Positions 17,533 through 26,014 of a DNA stretch of 64,000 nt are shown here, one piece after another. The DNA is taken from assembly GCA_900475325.1 (NCBI GenBank), contig LS483371.1, positions 3,596,001 through 3,660,000 of the forward strand, read 5' to 3'. Position numbers and translations under genes: made by a program. How positions within the stretch are numbered: the stretch's first letter is position 1; every line of letters starts with the position of its first letter. The notes below the pieces were generated by a model. The model was not told the DNA's origin. It worked only from the letters and a program-made list of their open reading frames with translations, and ran no database searches. The stretch is from Paucimonas lemoignei. Lineage in GTDB: Bacteria > Pseudomonadota > Gammaproteobacteria > Pseudomonadales > Pseudomonadaceae.

Positions 17533-18495
17533 TCACTTCCTTTCACGGCAAAACATTCGACGGTACTCCGAAGGTGAAGCCCCCAAGTGCGCAGCGAACT
17601 GTTGCCTCAATGACAACGCCGTTCCAAAGCCTGACTCACCGGCAATGCATTCAATCGGTAGATCAGTGGTCTCCAGCAACTGCTGCGCCCTGACCACCCG
17701 CTCGGCGTTCAACCATTGGGTCACCGTACTTCCCGTGGCCTTTCTGAAACGTCGGGTGAACGTGCGCCTGCTCATCCTGGCCACGTCGGCTAAAGAGTCG
17801 AGAGACAGATCGCGAGTGAGGTTGGCCTGCGCCCACGTCAATACCGCCGCCAGATGGATATCGCTGGCGAGCTTCGGAACGGTTTGCTCAACATATTGCG
17901 CCTGGCCGCCCGGCCGATGCGGCGGTGTCACCAGCAGCTTTGCCGTGCGATTGGCCGCGTCGGCACCGTGGCGCTGTCGAACCAGATGCAGGCAGCAATC
18001 AATCGCTGCCACGGTGCCTGCCGAAGTCATGATGTTGCCAGCGCTGACGTAAAGCACCTCCGGTCGAAAGCGTGCGGCTGGAAAACGCTGGGTAAATACA
18101 TCCCGCGCGATCCAGTGAGTCGTGGCTTCCTTATCATCCAGCAAGCCAGCATCGCCCAACACGAACGCTCCCAGACACAGGCCGACGATCAGCTTGCCTT
18201 GCCGGTTGGCCAGCTGCAGCGCGGCCACCAACTGCGCTGATGCAGCAACAGAGGGGTCACTCCAGGCCGGAATGATGATCATGTCGCACGCCTGCATGAG
18301 TTCAAGCCCATGGCTGATCTGAACACCGACGCCCTGGTCGCAACTGACCATGCCCGGGTTCTCGGCACAGTATTGAACGTCGTACTGCGGCGCCTCGGCG
18401 TCCGCTTCAACCGTCCCCAAGACCATGCCGGGAACAGACAGGTGGAACAGGCTCATGCCCTCGAATGCAAGAACCGCAACACGTAGCAATGGCAT
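17533..18495 (-). CDS. GlxA-family AraC transcriptional regulator (DJ-1/PfpI + HTH)
   Basis: The product is 320 residues. An N-terminal DJ-1/PfpI-like domain (VAVLAFEGMSLFHLSVPGMV, with the elbow LIVGLCLGAFVLGDAGLLD) is joined to a C-terminal AraC HTH (DLSLDSLADVARMSRRTFTR then FRKATGSTVTQWL). GlxA-type regulators control amine, arginine or quaternary-ammonium catabolism. I use the ATG at 18495 because AGAGGA overlaps the alternative ATG at 18501 and spaces well only to the inner one. It is divergent from the isochorismatase-like gene, its likely target. Confidence 0.83.
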   Translation of the reverse strand: MPLLRVAVLAFEGMSLFHLSVPGMVLGTVEADAEAPQYDVQYCAENPGMVSCDQGVGVQISHGLELMQACDMIIIPAWSDPSVAASAQLVAALQLANRQGKLIVGLCLGAFVLGDAGLLDDKEATTHWIARDVFTQRFPAARFRPEVLYVSAGNIMTSAGTVAAIDCCLHLVRQRHGADAANRTAKLLVTPPHRPGGQAQYVEQTVPKLASDIHLAAVLTWAQANLTRDLSLDSLADVARMSRRTFTRRFRKATGSTVTQWLNAERVVRAQQLLETTDLPIECIAGESGFGTALSLRQQFAAHLGASPSEYRRMFCRERK

Positions 18496-18630
18496 GATCA
18501 TCCTCTGAACGTCTAGGCTATTGGCCCGATTCTATCGAAGTCTGTCTTTCAGGCCACTGTTTAAAAGGTTAGCCATTATGCAACATCGATGCATACCCCT
18601 TGAACGCAAATCCGGCCCCGGAGAACACCC

Positions 18631-19176
18631 ATGAAACGCGCACTCATTGTCGTTGACCTGCAAAATGAATACCTGCCGACCGGCAAACTCCCGCTGACAG
18701 GCATAGAGGATGCCGCGCGCCAGGCGAGGCGCGTCATGGATCACGCGCGTGAGGCCGGTATCGCGGTTATCCATATTCGCCATGAATCCAGCTCCGCAGA
18801 CGCCCCTTTGTTTGTAAAAAACTCCAGCGGCGCGGAAATTCAAGCCCAGACAACTCCCGTAGGCGACGAGCCAGTCGTCGTCAAGCACCATATCAATGCG
18901 TTCCGCGATACAGACCTCAAGCAACAATTGGAAGCCTCGGGTGCCGAAGAGCTGGTGGTCGTTGGCGCGATGAGCCATATGTGCATTGACGCCGTGGTCC
19001 GGGCCGCCGTGGACATGGGCTACCCGGTGACGGTGCTGCATGATGCCTGCGCGACACGGGACCTGACCTTCAACGGTGTCACTGCCCCCGCTGCCCACGT
19101 GCATGCGGCCATGATGGCCGCCCTGGAATTCGGCTACGCGAAGGTTGAATCGGTGGACCACTACTTGTCGGCTTGA
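18631..19176 (+). CDS. Isochorismatase-family cysteine hydrolase
   Basis: The product is 181 residues with the catalytic triad visible as Asp9 (ALIVVDLQNEY), Lys85 (PVVVKHHINAF) and Cys118 (VVGAMSHMCIDAVVRAA). Family members are nicotinamidases, N-carbamoylsarcosine amidases, RutB and other amidohydrolases. Substrate cannot be assigned. The divergent GlxA-type regulator suggests an inducible catabolic or detoxifying amidase. Confidence 0.85.
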   Translation: MKRALIVVDLQNEYLPTGKLPLTGIEDAARQARRVMDHAREAGIAVIHIRHESSSADAPLFVKNSSGAEIQAQTTPVGDEPVVVKHHINAFRDTDLKQQLEASGAEELVVVGAMSHMCIDAVVRAAVDMGYPVTVLHDACATRDLTFNGVTAPAAHVHAAMMAALEFGYAKVESVDHYLSA

Positions 19177-19188
19177 GACTGCAACACT

Positions 19189-19536
19189 TCACAGTCCGCG
19201 ATAAATACGCCAGGTCCTGCCGCTGAGCCACGACAACACCATCGCTGGAATCGACAGAGTCGCGGCGATAACGCCCCCTGCGGCCAGCAAGGGGCCGATA
19301 CCCGAAACCGCCAAGACGACCGGAACCTGGGCGAAGATGACTACCGCGCCCACCGCCCATTGGAACCTTCTCGGTAGCAGCGCCAGGACTGCCGATAACA
19401 CGAGCGCTGCAGGATAAAAAATCGTCCAGTAACCAGCGGCGTCCCACGGCTCAGCGACCCCGGCGATCATCGAAACGGCCGTCCAGAAACCCAGGCTCAC
19501 GGCCAGGATAAAACCCCACACAACAACCCACGGCAT
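19189..19536 (-). CDS. Small integral membrane protein, unknown function
   Basis: The product is 115 residues with about four hydrophobic helices (near residues 3-24, 35-55, 60-80 and 82-103) and a basic C-terminus (SGRTWRIYRGL). I do not recognise a characterised family. The ATG at 19536 is preferred to a GTG at 19542 because AGGA lies 8 nt upstream of it. It converges with the isochorismatase-like gene, whose stop is 13 bp away. Confidence 0.6.
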   Translation of the reverse strand: MPWVVVWGFILAVSLGFWTAVSMIAGVAEPWDAAGYWTIFYPAALVLSAVLALLPRRFQWAVGAVVIFAQVPVVLAVSGIGPLLAAGGVIAATLSIPAMVLSWLSGRTWRIYRGL

Positions 19537-19657
19537 GCTCACGTTCCTGTTTTCAATGCTGCGTTAAACAAAGCCCTGCTGCACGTCTCAGAGGGAATAT
19601 CCCACCCCGACAGGCCTCACACGGCTTGCAAAGTTTGCCCAGATAGCGGTAGATCGC

Positions 19658-20515
19658 ATGCAGCCGTCAATCATTACTTGCCCGCACTCAGGTCTGTCCA
19701 TGCCGCTGAGCTTTCATAAAATGCATGCCAACGGCGATGATTTCGTCATCGTCGACTCGCGAAACGCGCCGAACCCGATCACCCGTACGGTTGCACTGCG
19801 TATGGGGGATCGCAACCGAGGCGTGGGTTTTAATCAGCTCGCGGTACTGCTCGATTGCGAAGAGGCAGATGGGCGCTTGCTGTTCTGGAATGCCGATGGC
19901 TCTTCACTGGACGCGTGCGGCAGTGCAACGCGGGGCGCCGCGGACAGGCTGATGCGCGAGTCGGGTAAGCCTTCGGTTACCCTGCGCACCCCGCGTGGTG
20001 TACTGACGTGCGAGCGCACGGCTACGGGCAGCATTTGCGTGAACATGGGTAACCCGCTTTTCGGCTGGTCGGATATTCCACTGGCCATGGAAATGGAGAC
20101 GTCGGTATTGCCCATATCAGCAGGCCCCGCTGCCTGCAGCATGGGCAACCCGCACTGCACTTACTTTGTTGAAGACCTGAACGCTATCGACATCGCGGCG
20201 CTTGGACCCACCCTGGAAACCAGTGCCTTGTTCCCGCTCAAGACCAACGTTCATTTTGTGCAAATCATTGACCGACACCATATCCGTTTGCGCATCTGGG
20301 AACGCGGGGGTGGCATTCCCCTGGGTTCCGGTTCCTGCTCGTGCGGGGCTGCGGTGAACGGTATTCGGCGAGGCTTGCTGGACGAGTCCGTCGAGGTCCA
20401 GTGTGATGGCGGCAGCGTAACGGTTCAGTGGGACGGCGCGGGTCCGGTCTTCCTCACCGGGCCGGTGGAAACCGTTTTTTCAGGCGTGATGGCTGATGCG
20501 CTGTTGAGCGCCTGA
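19658..20515 (+). CDS. Diaminopimelate epimerase-like protein lacking the second catalytic cysteine
   Basis: The product is 285 residues (271 if it starts at 19700, where homology begins with PLSFHKMHANGDDFVIVDSR). It aligns with DapF along its whole length: NADGSSLDACGSATRG keeps the first catalytic cysteine (Cys73 of E. coli), and SMGNPHC is intact. In the second motif, which aligns without gaps, ERGAGETQACGSGAC of E. coli reads ERGGGIPLGSGSCSC here, so Cys217 is Ser. The Asn of HGLGNDF is Asp. It is therefore probably not the housekeeping epimerase and may be a racemase of another amino acid or inactive. Confidence 0.75.
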   Translation: MQPSIITCPHSGLSMPLSFHKMHANGDDFVIVDSRNAPNPITRTVALRMGDRNRGVGFNQLAVLLDCEEADGRLLFWNADGSSLDACGSATRGAADRLMRESGKPSVTLRTPRGVLTCERTATGSICVNMGNPLFGWSDIPLAMEMETSVLPISAGPAACSMGNPHCTYFVEDLNAIDIAALGPTLETSALFPLKTNVHFVQIIDRHHIRLRIWERGGGIPLGSGSCSCGAAVNGIRRGLLDESVEVQCDGGSVTVQWDGAGPVFLTGPVETVFSGVMADALLSA

Positions 20516-20543
20516 TTCAGTCGGGTCCAGGGAGTATGTGAGC

Positions 20544-20900
20544 ATGGAATGGATACCTGAGTGGCGGGCCTATGTCGGGTGGCTAGTGCCCCTCGCGCTG
20601 ATGGTAGGCGTCGGCTACCTGACTCATCGGCTATCGCAAAAAGACAGGGCCCGCCAATTGCGCGAGCGCGACGCGTACCTCAGGCAAACCCTGACGCACC
20701 ATGGGATCACCCAGGTGCAGACGCTCAAGGACAGAAGCATCCACGGCTCGAACACCACAGACGGGCACACGCCTTACCAAGTCCACCTCATCCTGCACAG
20801 CCCGCCCAATCGCTGGTTTGTGTATATCCATATCGAGGGTTCGGCACCGGTGCTGTCCCCCCTGACGGAGCATCGCGCGCGGCTGGCCGTCAATGCGTGA
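20544..20900 (+). CDS. Hypothetical protein with one N-terminal membrane helix
   Basis: The product is 118 residues. A hydrophobic segment (AYVGWLVPLALMVGVGYL, about residues 8-26) is followed by a basic, soluble region with no motif I recognise. The ATG at 20544 is chosen over the GTG at 20538 by spacing from GGGAG. It lies 28 bp after the DapF-like gene on the same strand and may be cotranscribed. Confidence 0.5.
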   Translation: MEWIPEWRAYVGWLVPLALMVGVGYLTHRLSQKDRARQLRERDAYLRQTLTHHGITQVQTLKDRSIHGSNTTDGHTPYQVHLILHSPPNRWFVYIHIEGSAPVLSPLTEHRARLAVNA

Positions 20901-21025
20901 GCCGCTGTGCGGTCGGTCCTGAGTTCGCACAACTTGGCTCGCTGACCTTGCGCACCCGCAGGCTTGAAAAACGCGCAAATTGACACCCCGCGGCGAGGCT
21001 TCTACTCTGGCTTACCAATAACAAT

Positions 21026-21042
21026 AATTGGTCTGACCAATT
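21026..21042. promoter_or_regulatory. FadR-family (LldR/PdhR-like) operator upstream of lldD
   Basis: AATTGGTCTGACCAATT is a perfect 17-bp palindrome 54 bp before the lldD ATG. TTGGT-N3-ACCAA is the operator form used by GntR regulators of the FadR subfamily such as LldR and PdhR, so lactate control through LldR is likely. No lldR gene is in the window. Confidence 0.75.
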
Positions 21043-21096
21043 TACAATCCGTTGTCAGACTACCCTTTCCTGGACTCCCAGAAGAGAACGACGCTC

Positions 21097-22242
21097 ATGA
21101 TCATCTCTGCCTCTACTGATTACCGTGCCGCCGCTCAACGCAAGCTTCCGCCCTTCCTGTTCCACTACATCGACGGGGGCGCGTACGCCGAGCACACCTT
21201 GCGCCGCAACGTCGACGACCTGGCTGACATTGCTTTGCGTCAGCGGGTGTTGCGCAACATGTCCGAGTTGAGCCTGCAAACCCAGCTGTTTGGCGAGACC
21301 CTGGCCATGCCGGTGGCCCTGGCACCTGTAGGTTTGACCGGCATGTTCGCCCGGCGCGGCGAAGTACAGGCCGCCAAGGCCGCCGACGCCAGTGGCATCC
21401 CGTTCATCCTGTCGACGGTTTCGGTGTGCCCGATTGAAGAAGTGGCGCCGGCCATCAGTCGGCCGATGTGGTTTCAGCTGTATGTGCTGCGCGATCGCGG
21501 CTTCATGAAAAACGCACTGGAACGCGCCAAGGCTGCGGGCGTCACGACGCTGATCTTTACCGTGGACATGCCGGTACCCGGCGCCCGCTACCGGGATGCC
21601 CACTCCGGCATGAGTGGCACCAACGCCGCCTTTCGCCGCATGCTGCAAGCCTTCACTCACCCTAGCTGGGCGTGGGATGTGGGCCTCAACGGGCGCCCTC
21701 ACGACCTGGGCAATATCTCCGCTTATCGTGGCAGCCCCACCGGTCTGGCGGACTACATCGGCTGGCTGGGCAGCAACTTCGATCCGTCGATTTCCTGGAA
21801 AGACCTGGAGTGGATCCGCGACTTCTGGGAAGGGCCGATGGTCATCAAGGGCATCCTCGACCCCGAAGACGCACGGGACGCGGTGAGCTTTGGCGCGGAC
21901 GGGATCGTCGTCTCCAACCACGGCGGGCGGCAGCTGGATGGCGTGCTGTCCAGTGCCCGGGCGTTGCCCGCGATCGCCGACGCGGTCAAAGGAGAGCTGG
22001 CGATTCTGGCCGACTCCGGCATTCGCAGCGGTCTGGACGTGGTGCGAATGATCGCCCTGGGCGCCGACAGCGTCCTGCTCGGCCGGGCCTTCATCTACGC
22101 ATTGGCGGCGGCCGGTGGTGCCGGGGTCAGCAATCTGTTGGGCCTGATCGAGAAGGAAATGCGCGTTGCCATGGTCCTGACCGGAGCCAAGACCATTGCC
22201 GACATCAGCGCCGAATCCCTGGTGCAGAATCTGCGAGGTTGA
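21097..22242 (+). CDS. lldD: FMN-dependent L-lactate dehydrogenase
   Basis: The product is 381 residues, the length I recall for pseudomonad LldD. The opening [20 protein letters not shown] and [17 protein letters not shown] match LldD closely. The FMN/active-site blocks [33 protein letters not shown] and [14 protein letters not shown] are intact, the last holding the catalytic histidine. It oxidises L-lactate to pyruvate and feeds electrons to the respiratory chain at the membrane. No permease (lldP) or D-lactate dehydrogenase gene follows. Confidence 0.92.
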   Translation: MIISASTDYRAAAQRKLPPFLFHYIDGGAYAEHTLRRNVDDLADIALRQRVLRNMSELSLQTQLFGETLAMPVALAPVGLTGMFARRGEVQAAKAADASGIPFILSTVSVCPIEEVAPAISRPMWFQLYVLRDRGFMKNALERAKAAGVTTLIFTVDMPVPGARYRDAHSGMSGTNAAFRRMLQAFTHPSWAWDVGLNGRPHDLGNISAYRGSPTGLADYIGWLGSNFDPSISWKDLEWIRDFWEGPMVIKGILDPEDARDAVSFGADGIVVSNHGGRQLDGVLSSARALPAIADAVKGELAILADSGIRSGLDVVRMIALGADSVLLGRAFIYALAAAGGAGVSNLLGLIEKEMRVAMVLTGAKTIADISAESLVQNLRG

Positions 22243-22337
22243 TCGAGTAACAAGTCGTTACTAGCCTGCTAGCATGCGCCTCTGCGACGCCTGCCTCCCG
22301 GCGATTGATCTCGACTGCTTGACGCTAAGGACCTCGA

Positions 22338-23525
22338 TTGACTACCGACACCCTGCCCCGCCGCCCCGGCAACGCAAAGATCGTGCTGCTGGGGCTCTTG
22401 CAAATCCTGTCCTGGGGTGGCTCGTTTTACCTGTTGGGCGTACTGGCTGACCCTATTGCGGCCGACACCGGTTGGCCGCACCAATGGGTGCTGGGCGCTG
22501 CGTCCATCGGCTTGCTGGTGGCCAGTCTGTTATCGCCCCTGTGCGGTCGACTCATTGCTCGGCTCGGCGGGCGCAAGGTGTTGGGCGCCCACGGTTTGAT
22601 CCTGGCGGCGGGGCTTGGCCTGATGGCGGTTGCGCCCTCGTTGCCGATGTTCCTGCTGGCCTGGGTGATCATCGGCATCGCCATGGCCACCGGGCTTTAC
22701 GACGCGCTGTTCACCTCCCTGGGCTCGACCTACGGCCTGAAGGCCCGACCGATCATTGTCGGGATCACTCTGATTTCCGGGTTTTGCACCACCGTCATCT
22801 GGCCGCTGCTGGCGGTGATGGAGCACCTCATGGGCTGGCGGCTGACCTGCGCGGTGTTTGGCGGTGTCGTGCTGGTCACGCTGTTTCCGCTGTACCGCTA
22901 CGCCCTGGATGCTCACGTGCCTGCGCCCACTGCGGGACGTGCCGTTTCCGGCAGCGGCACAGTCCTGGAGCCGTCGATCTACTGGTCCATGACCGCCCTG
23001 TTCGCCATCGCTGCCGCCTTGATGACCTGCATTTCGATTGTGCTGCTTACAGTGTTGCAGGCGCGCGGGCATAACCTGGCTTCGGCCATCGGGCTGGCGG
23101 CGTTGATCGGTCCGGCATCCGTCTTGTGCCGGGTCATCGATTTGCTGTTCAAGCGCAACACCCCGATGTTTACCGCGCTGCTGTCCAGCGGCATGACGGC
23201 GCTCGGGCTACTGCTGGTGGACTTCACCCCCAGCGTGGTGGCCTGGGGGCTGGTGTTTTACGGGGCGGGCAACGGCTTGCGCGCCATCGTCAAAAGCACC
23301 TTGCCGTTGGCGGTGGTTCATCAGGCCGATTACGCGGTGGTCTCGGGGCGCATGGCCAGGCCTGCGCTGTTGGCCCAGGCGGCGGCGCCCGTGGCGTGCG
23401 GTTATCTGATCTCGGAATGGGGCAGCAACGCGATGATCCATGCCCTCACCGCCATGGCGCTGATCGCCTTCGCTTTGTCATTGTGGCTTGCCCATTTAGT
23501 GGCACACAGACAGCCTCGCACGTGA
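22338..23525 (+). CDS. MFS transporter
   Basis: The product is 395 residues with about 12 hydrophobic helices. The loop between helices 2 and 3 reads GRLIARLGGRKVLGAHG, an MFS motif A variant. The start is TTG with AAGGA seven bases upstream, and no better ATG lies nearby. The substrate is unknown. It lies between lldD and a TonB-dependent receptor; a link to siderophore export or uptake is possible but unproven, since the receptor seems to have its own promoter. Confidence 0.78.
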   Translation: MTTDTLPRRPGNAKIVLLGLLQILSWGGSFYLLGVLADPIAADTGWPHQWVLGAASIGLLVASLLSPLCGRLIARLGGRKVLGAHGLILAAGLGLMAVAPSLPMFLLAWVIIGIAMATGLYDALFTSLGSTYGLKARPIIVGITLISGFCTTVIWPLLAVMEHLMGWRLTCAVFGGVVLVTLFPLYRYALDAHVPAPTAGRAVSGSGTVLEPSIYWSMTALFAIAAALMTCISIVLLTVLQARGHNLASAIGLAALIGPASVLCRVIDLLFKRNTPMFTALLSSGMTALGLLLVDFTPSVVAWGLVFYGAGNGLRAIVKSTLPLAVVHQADYAVVSGRMARPALLAQAAAPVACGYLISEWGSNAMIHALTAMALIAFALSLWLAHLVAHRQPRT

Positions 23526-23555
23526 CGAATCCGGGACTATGTCAAACCTGATACG

Positions 23556-23576
23556 TAATGAGTCTGTTTCTCATTA
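23556..23576. promoter_or_regulatory. Possible Fur site before the TonB-dependent receptor
   Basis: TAATGAG-N7-CTCATTA is a perfect 7+7 inverted repeat 52 bp before the TTG start of the receptor gene. It resembles Fur boxes in its AT-rich ATGAG/CTCAT arms, although the spacing differs from the classical 19-mer. Confidence 0.45.
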
Positions 23577-23628
23577 GCGATATGCGTCAGAATGTTACAA
23601 ACATTCATGCATTTCAGGAACTTACCCC

Positions 23629-25728
23629 TTGATCCCTCGCCTTTCTGCCAGCCTGCTCCTGGCGGGTGCCTGCGGCACCCTGAATCCGGCCTACGCCGCT
23701 GACCCGATCACCCTCCCGGAGACCGCCATCCAGAGCAACAGCGCCCAAGGCGATACTCAAAGCCTGGGTTATCAAGGCAAAGCGGCCGCCAGCACCACGC
23801 GCCTGGGCCTGTCGAACAAGGAAACGCCCCAGGCGGTGACCACCATCACCCGCGCCCAGATCGACGACTTCAAGCTGGACGGCATCAGAGACGCCTTGCG
23901 CGCAGCACCGTCAGTGACCGTGGAGCAGATCGAAACCGACCGTACGGAGTTCACCTCACGCGGCTTCACCATCGACACCTTCGAGTACGACGGCATGGGC
24001 ATGCCCTTCGCGGCGACCACTCTGGTGGGTGAGCAGGACCTGGCCGAGTACGAGCAGATCGATGTGCTGCACGGCGCGAACGGTTTGATGAGCGGCACGG
24101 GCAACCCCTCCGCCACGGTCAACTTCGTGCGCAAGCGCCCAACCGACACCTTCCAGGCCAAAATCGGCGCCAGCGCGGGTTCCTGGGATAACCGCCGGGT
24201 GGAAGCGGATGTTTCCGGCCCTCTGACACCCACCGGCAACGTGCGCGGGCGCTTTATCTATGCCCATGACAAGGGCAACTCTTACCTGGACCGCTACAGC
24301 CATGAAGTCAATGTCGCGGCAGGTTTGCTGGCGTTCGACCTGTCCGACGCCGATACCCTGACCGTGGGCTTTTCCCAGCACAACAGTGATTCCAACGGCA
24401 GTAGCTGGGGCAATCTGCCGCTGATCGACACCGACGGCAATCGCATCCATTACAGCAGCCGCAGCGCCAACATCGGCCAGCCGTGGACGTACTGGAACCT
24501 GCATACCCAGCGCGCCTTTGCCGAGCTCAACCATGATTTCGGCAATGGCTGGAACGGCAAGGTCACAGTCACCGGCGTCACCCAGTACCAGGACACGGAT
24601 ATGTACTACATATCCAGCGTGACCGGCGACGCGGGCGCAAGCTACGCGACCGACACCTCAAGCAAGGAACACCAGTTGATCGGTGAGGCGCAACTGTCCG
24701 GGCCCTTTACCCTGTTCGGTCGGGACCACGAGTTGACCGTCGGCGCCAACTATGGCCGCACCCATCACAAGGAAACGGCCTACAACATTGACTCCAATGG
24801 CTACTTCCCGTCCAACCTGGCCGATGCCCTGACGGGCGGTGTGCCGCGTCCTGGCCTGGATTACACCGACGCCGATAACATGGGCAACTTCAGCGACACC
24901 CAGAAAAGCCTGTATGCCGGTGCGCGTTTCAGCCTGCTCGACGACCTGCACTGGATCGTCGGCGCCCGCATGCTCAGCGCTGACGGCAAGGGTGAAAACT
25001 ACGGCACCGCCCACGACACCCGCGAGCACGGCAAGATCACGCCCTATACCGGCCTGGTCTACGACCTGACGGACCAGTGGAGCGTCTATGGCAGCTGGAC
25101 CCAGATCTACAGCCCGCAATATGTGTTGGGTACCGACGGCAACCTGATCGACCCACTGGAAGGCACCAGCTTTGAAGTCGGCGTCAAAGGCAGCCTGCTC
25201 GACGACCGCCTGGACCTGACAGCCGCGGTGTTCAAGACCAGGCAACAGAACGTGTCTGAATACGCGGGCATGCTGGGCAATCAGTACATCTACGATGGTG
25301 TGGACTTCAAGAGCCATGGTGTTGAGCTGCAGGCTTCTGGGGAAATCCTGCCGGGGCTGGACCTGCTCGCGGGCTACACCTACGTCCATATCGAGGACGC
25401 CAATGGCGACCAGGCTCGCCAATATGTGCCGGCTCACACCTTGCGCAGCATGGCGACTTACCGTTTGCCGTTCATGCCCAAAGCCAAAGTCGGTGGTCGC
25501 CTGAGTTGGCAGAGCAGCACCGAAGACGATACCTACAGCCAGGTCAACCAACACGCCTTTGCGCTGGTGGACCTGATGACCAGCTACGACATTGATCAGC
25601 ACTGGAGCACGTCGCTGAACCTCAATAACCTCACTGATCGCAAATACCTGATGTCACTGAAGAGCGGCACCAGCGCCAACTACGGCGCGCCGCGCAACCT
25701 GACGGCGTCGGTGACGTGGAAGTATTGA
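23629..25728 (+). CDS. TonB-dependent siderophore receptor
   Basis: The product is 699 residues with a TTG start and CAGGAA upstream. A signal peptide ends at about AYAAD. The plug domain contains SNKETPQAVTTITRAQIDDF, VLHGANGLMSGTGNPSATVN and FVRKRPTDTF, typical of FpvA/FhuE-type receptors. The 22-strand barrel ends in ASVTWKY, with the terminal aromatic needed for insertion. There is no N-terminal signalling domain, so it should not drive a sigma/anti-sigma system. The ligand is probably a ferric siderophore. Confidence 0.88.
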   Translation: MIPRLSASLLLAGACGTLNPAYAADPITLPETAIQSNSAQGDTQSLGYQGKAAASTTRLGLSNKETPQAVTTITRAQIDDFKLDGIRDALRAAPSVTVEQIETDRTEFTSRGFTIDTFEYDGMGMPFAATTLVGEQDLAEYEQIDVLHGANGLMSGTGNPSATVNFVRKRPTDTFQAKIGASAGSWDNRRVEADVSGPLTPTGNVRGRFIYAHDKGNSYLDRYSHEVNVAAGLLAFDLSDADTLTVGFSQHNSDSNGSSWGNLPLIDTDGNRIHYSSRSANIGQPWTYWNLHTQRAFAELNHDFGNGWNGKVTVTGVTQYQDTDMYYISSVTGDAGASYATDTSSKEHQLIGEAQLSGPFTLFGRDHELTVGANYGRTHHKETAYNIDSNGYFPSNLADALTGGVPRPGLDYTDADNMGNFSDTQKSLYAGARFSLLDDLHWIVGARMLSADGKGENYGTAHDTREHGKITPYTGLVYDLTDQWSVYGSWTQIYSPQYVLGTDGNLIDPLEGTSFEVGVKGSLLDDRLDLTAAVFKTRQQNVSEYAGMLGNQYIYDGVDFKSHGVELQASGEILPGLDLLAGYTYVHIEDANGDQARQYVPAHTLRSMATYRLPFMPKAKVGGRLSWQSSTEDDTYSQVNQHAFALVDLMTSYDIDQHWSTSLNLNNLTDRKYLMSLKSGTSANYGAPRNLTASVTWKY

Positions 25729-25750
25729 GGTGCTGAGCTTTTACCCTTTT

Positions 25751-25985
25751 GTCTGACCCGCCGCTGTTCGCAGCCTTCGGCAGCCCCTACAGGTTCTGCG
25801 TTAATTCAGACACCACGGTCCTGGAGCTGACCGAGGTTACGAGGGCTGCGAAGGCGGTTTTCCTGACACACCGCTGTTCGCAGCCTTCGGCAGCTCCTAC
25901 AGGTTTTGCGGTAATTCATACACACCACAGTCCTGGAGCTGACCGAGGTTACGAGGGCTGCGAAAAGCGGTTTGCCTGACACGCC
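25751..25985. repeat. Two tandem copies of an approximately 115-bp REPIN-like repeat
   Basis: Each unit runs from CTGACCCGCCGCTGTTCGC through CTACAGGTTCTGCGTTAATT to GACCGAGGTTACGAGGGCTG and GCGAAGGCGGT. Within a unit, CCGCTGTTCGCAGCC is complementary to GGCTGCGAAGGCGG, so each unit can fold. Further copies lie at 32721-32861 and 33486-33553. The 286-bp gap between the receptor and the LysR gene contains only this repeat. Confidence 0.8.
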
Positions 25986-26014
25986 ACGATTCGCGCCACT
26001 CTGCGCTCCATGCA

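Noticed and set aside
17466..18052. Plus-strand frames opposite the GlxA-family regulator
   Set aside because: The minus-strand reading has clear DJ-1/PfpI and AraC HTH motifs; these are shadows.
22243..22337. Short inverted repeats after lldD (GTAAC...GTTAC, CTAGCCTGCTAG)
   Set aside because: The stems are only 4-5 bp with no T run; they are not convincing as a terminator or operator.
25751..25985. Possible CRISPR array from tandem repeats
   Set aside because: There are only two tandem units, the repeats are about 115 bp and internally inverted, there are no unique spacers of regular length, and no cas gene is near. They fit REPIN-like repeats.
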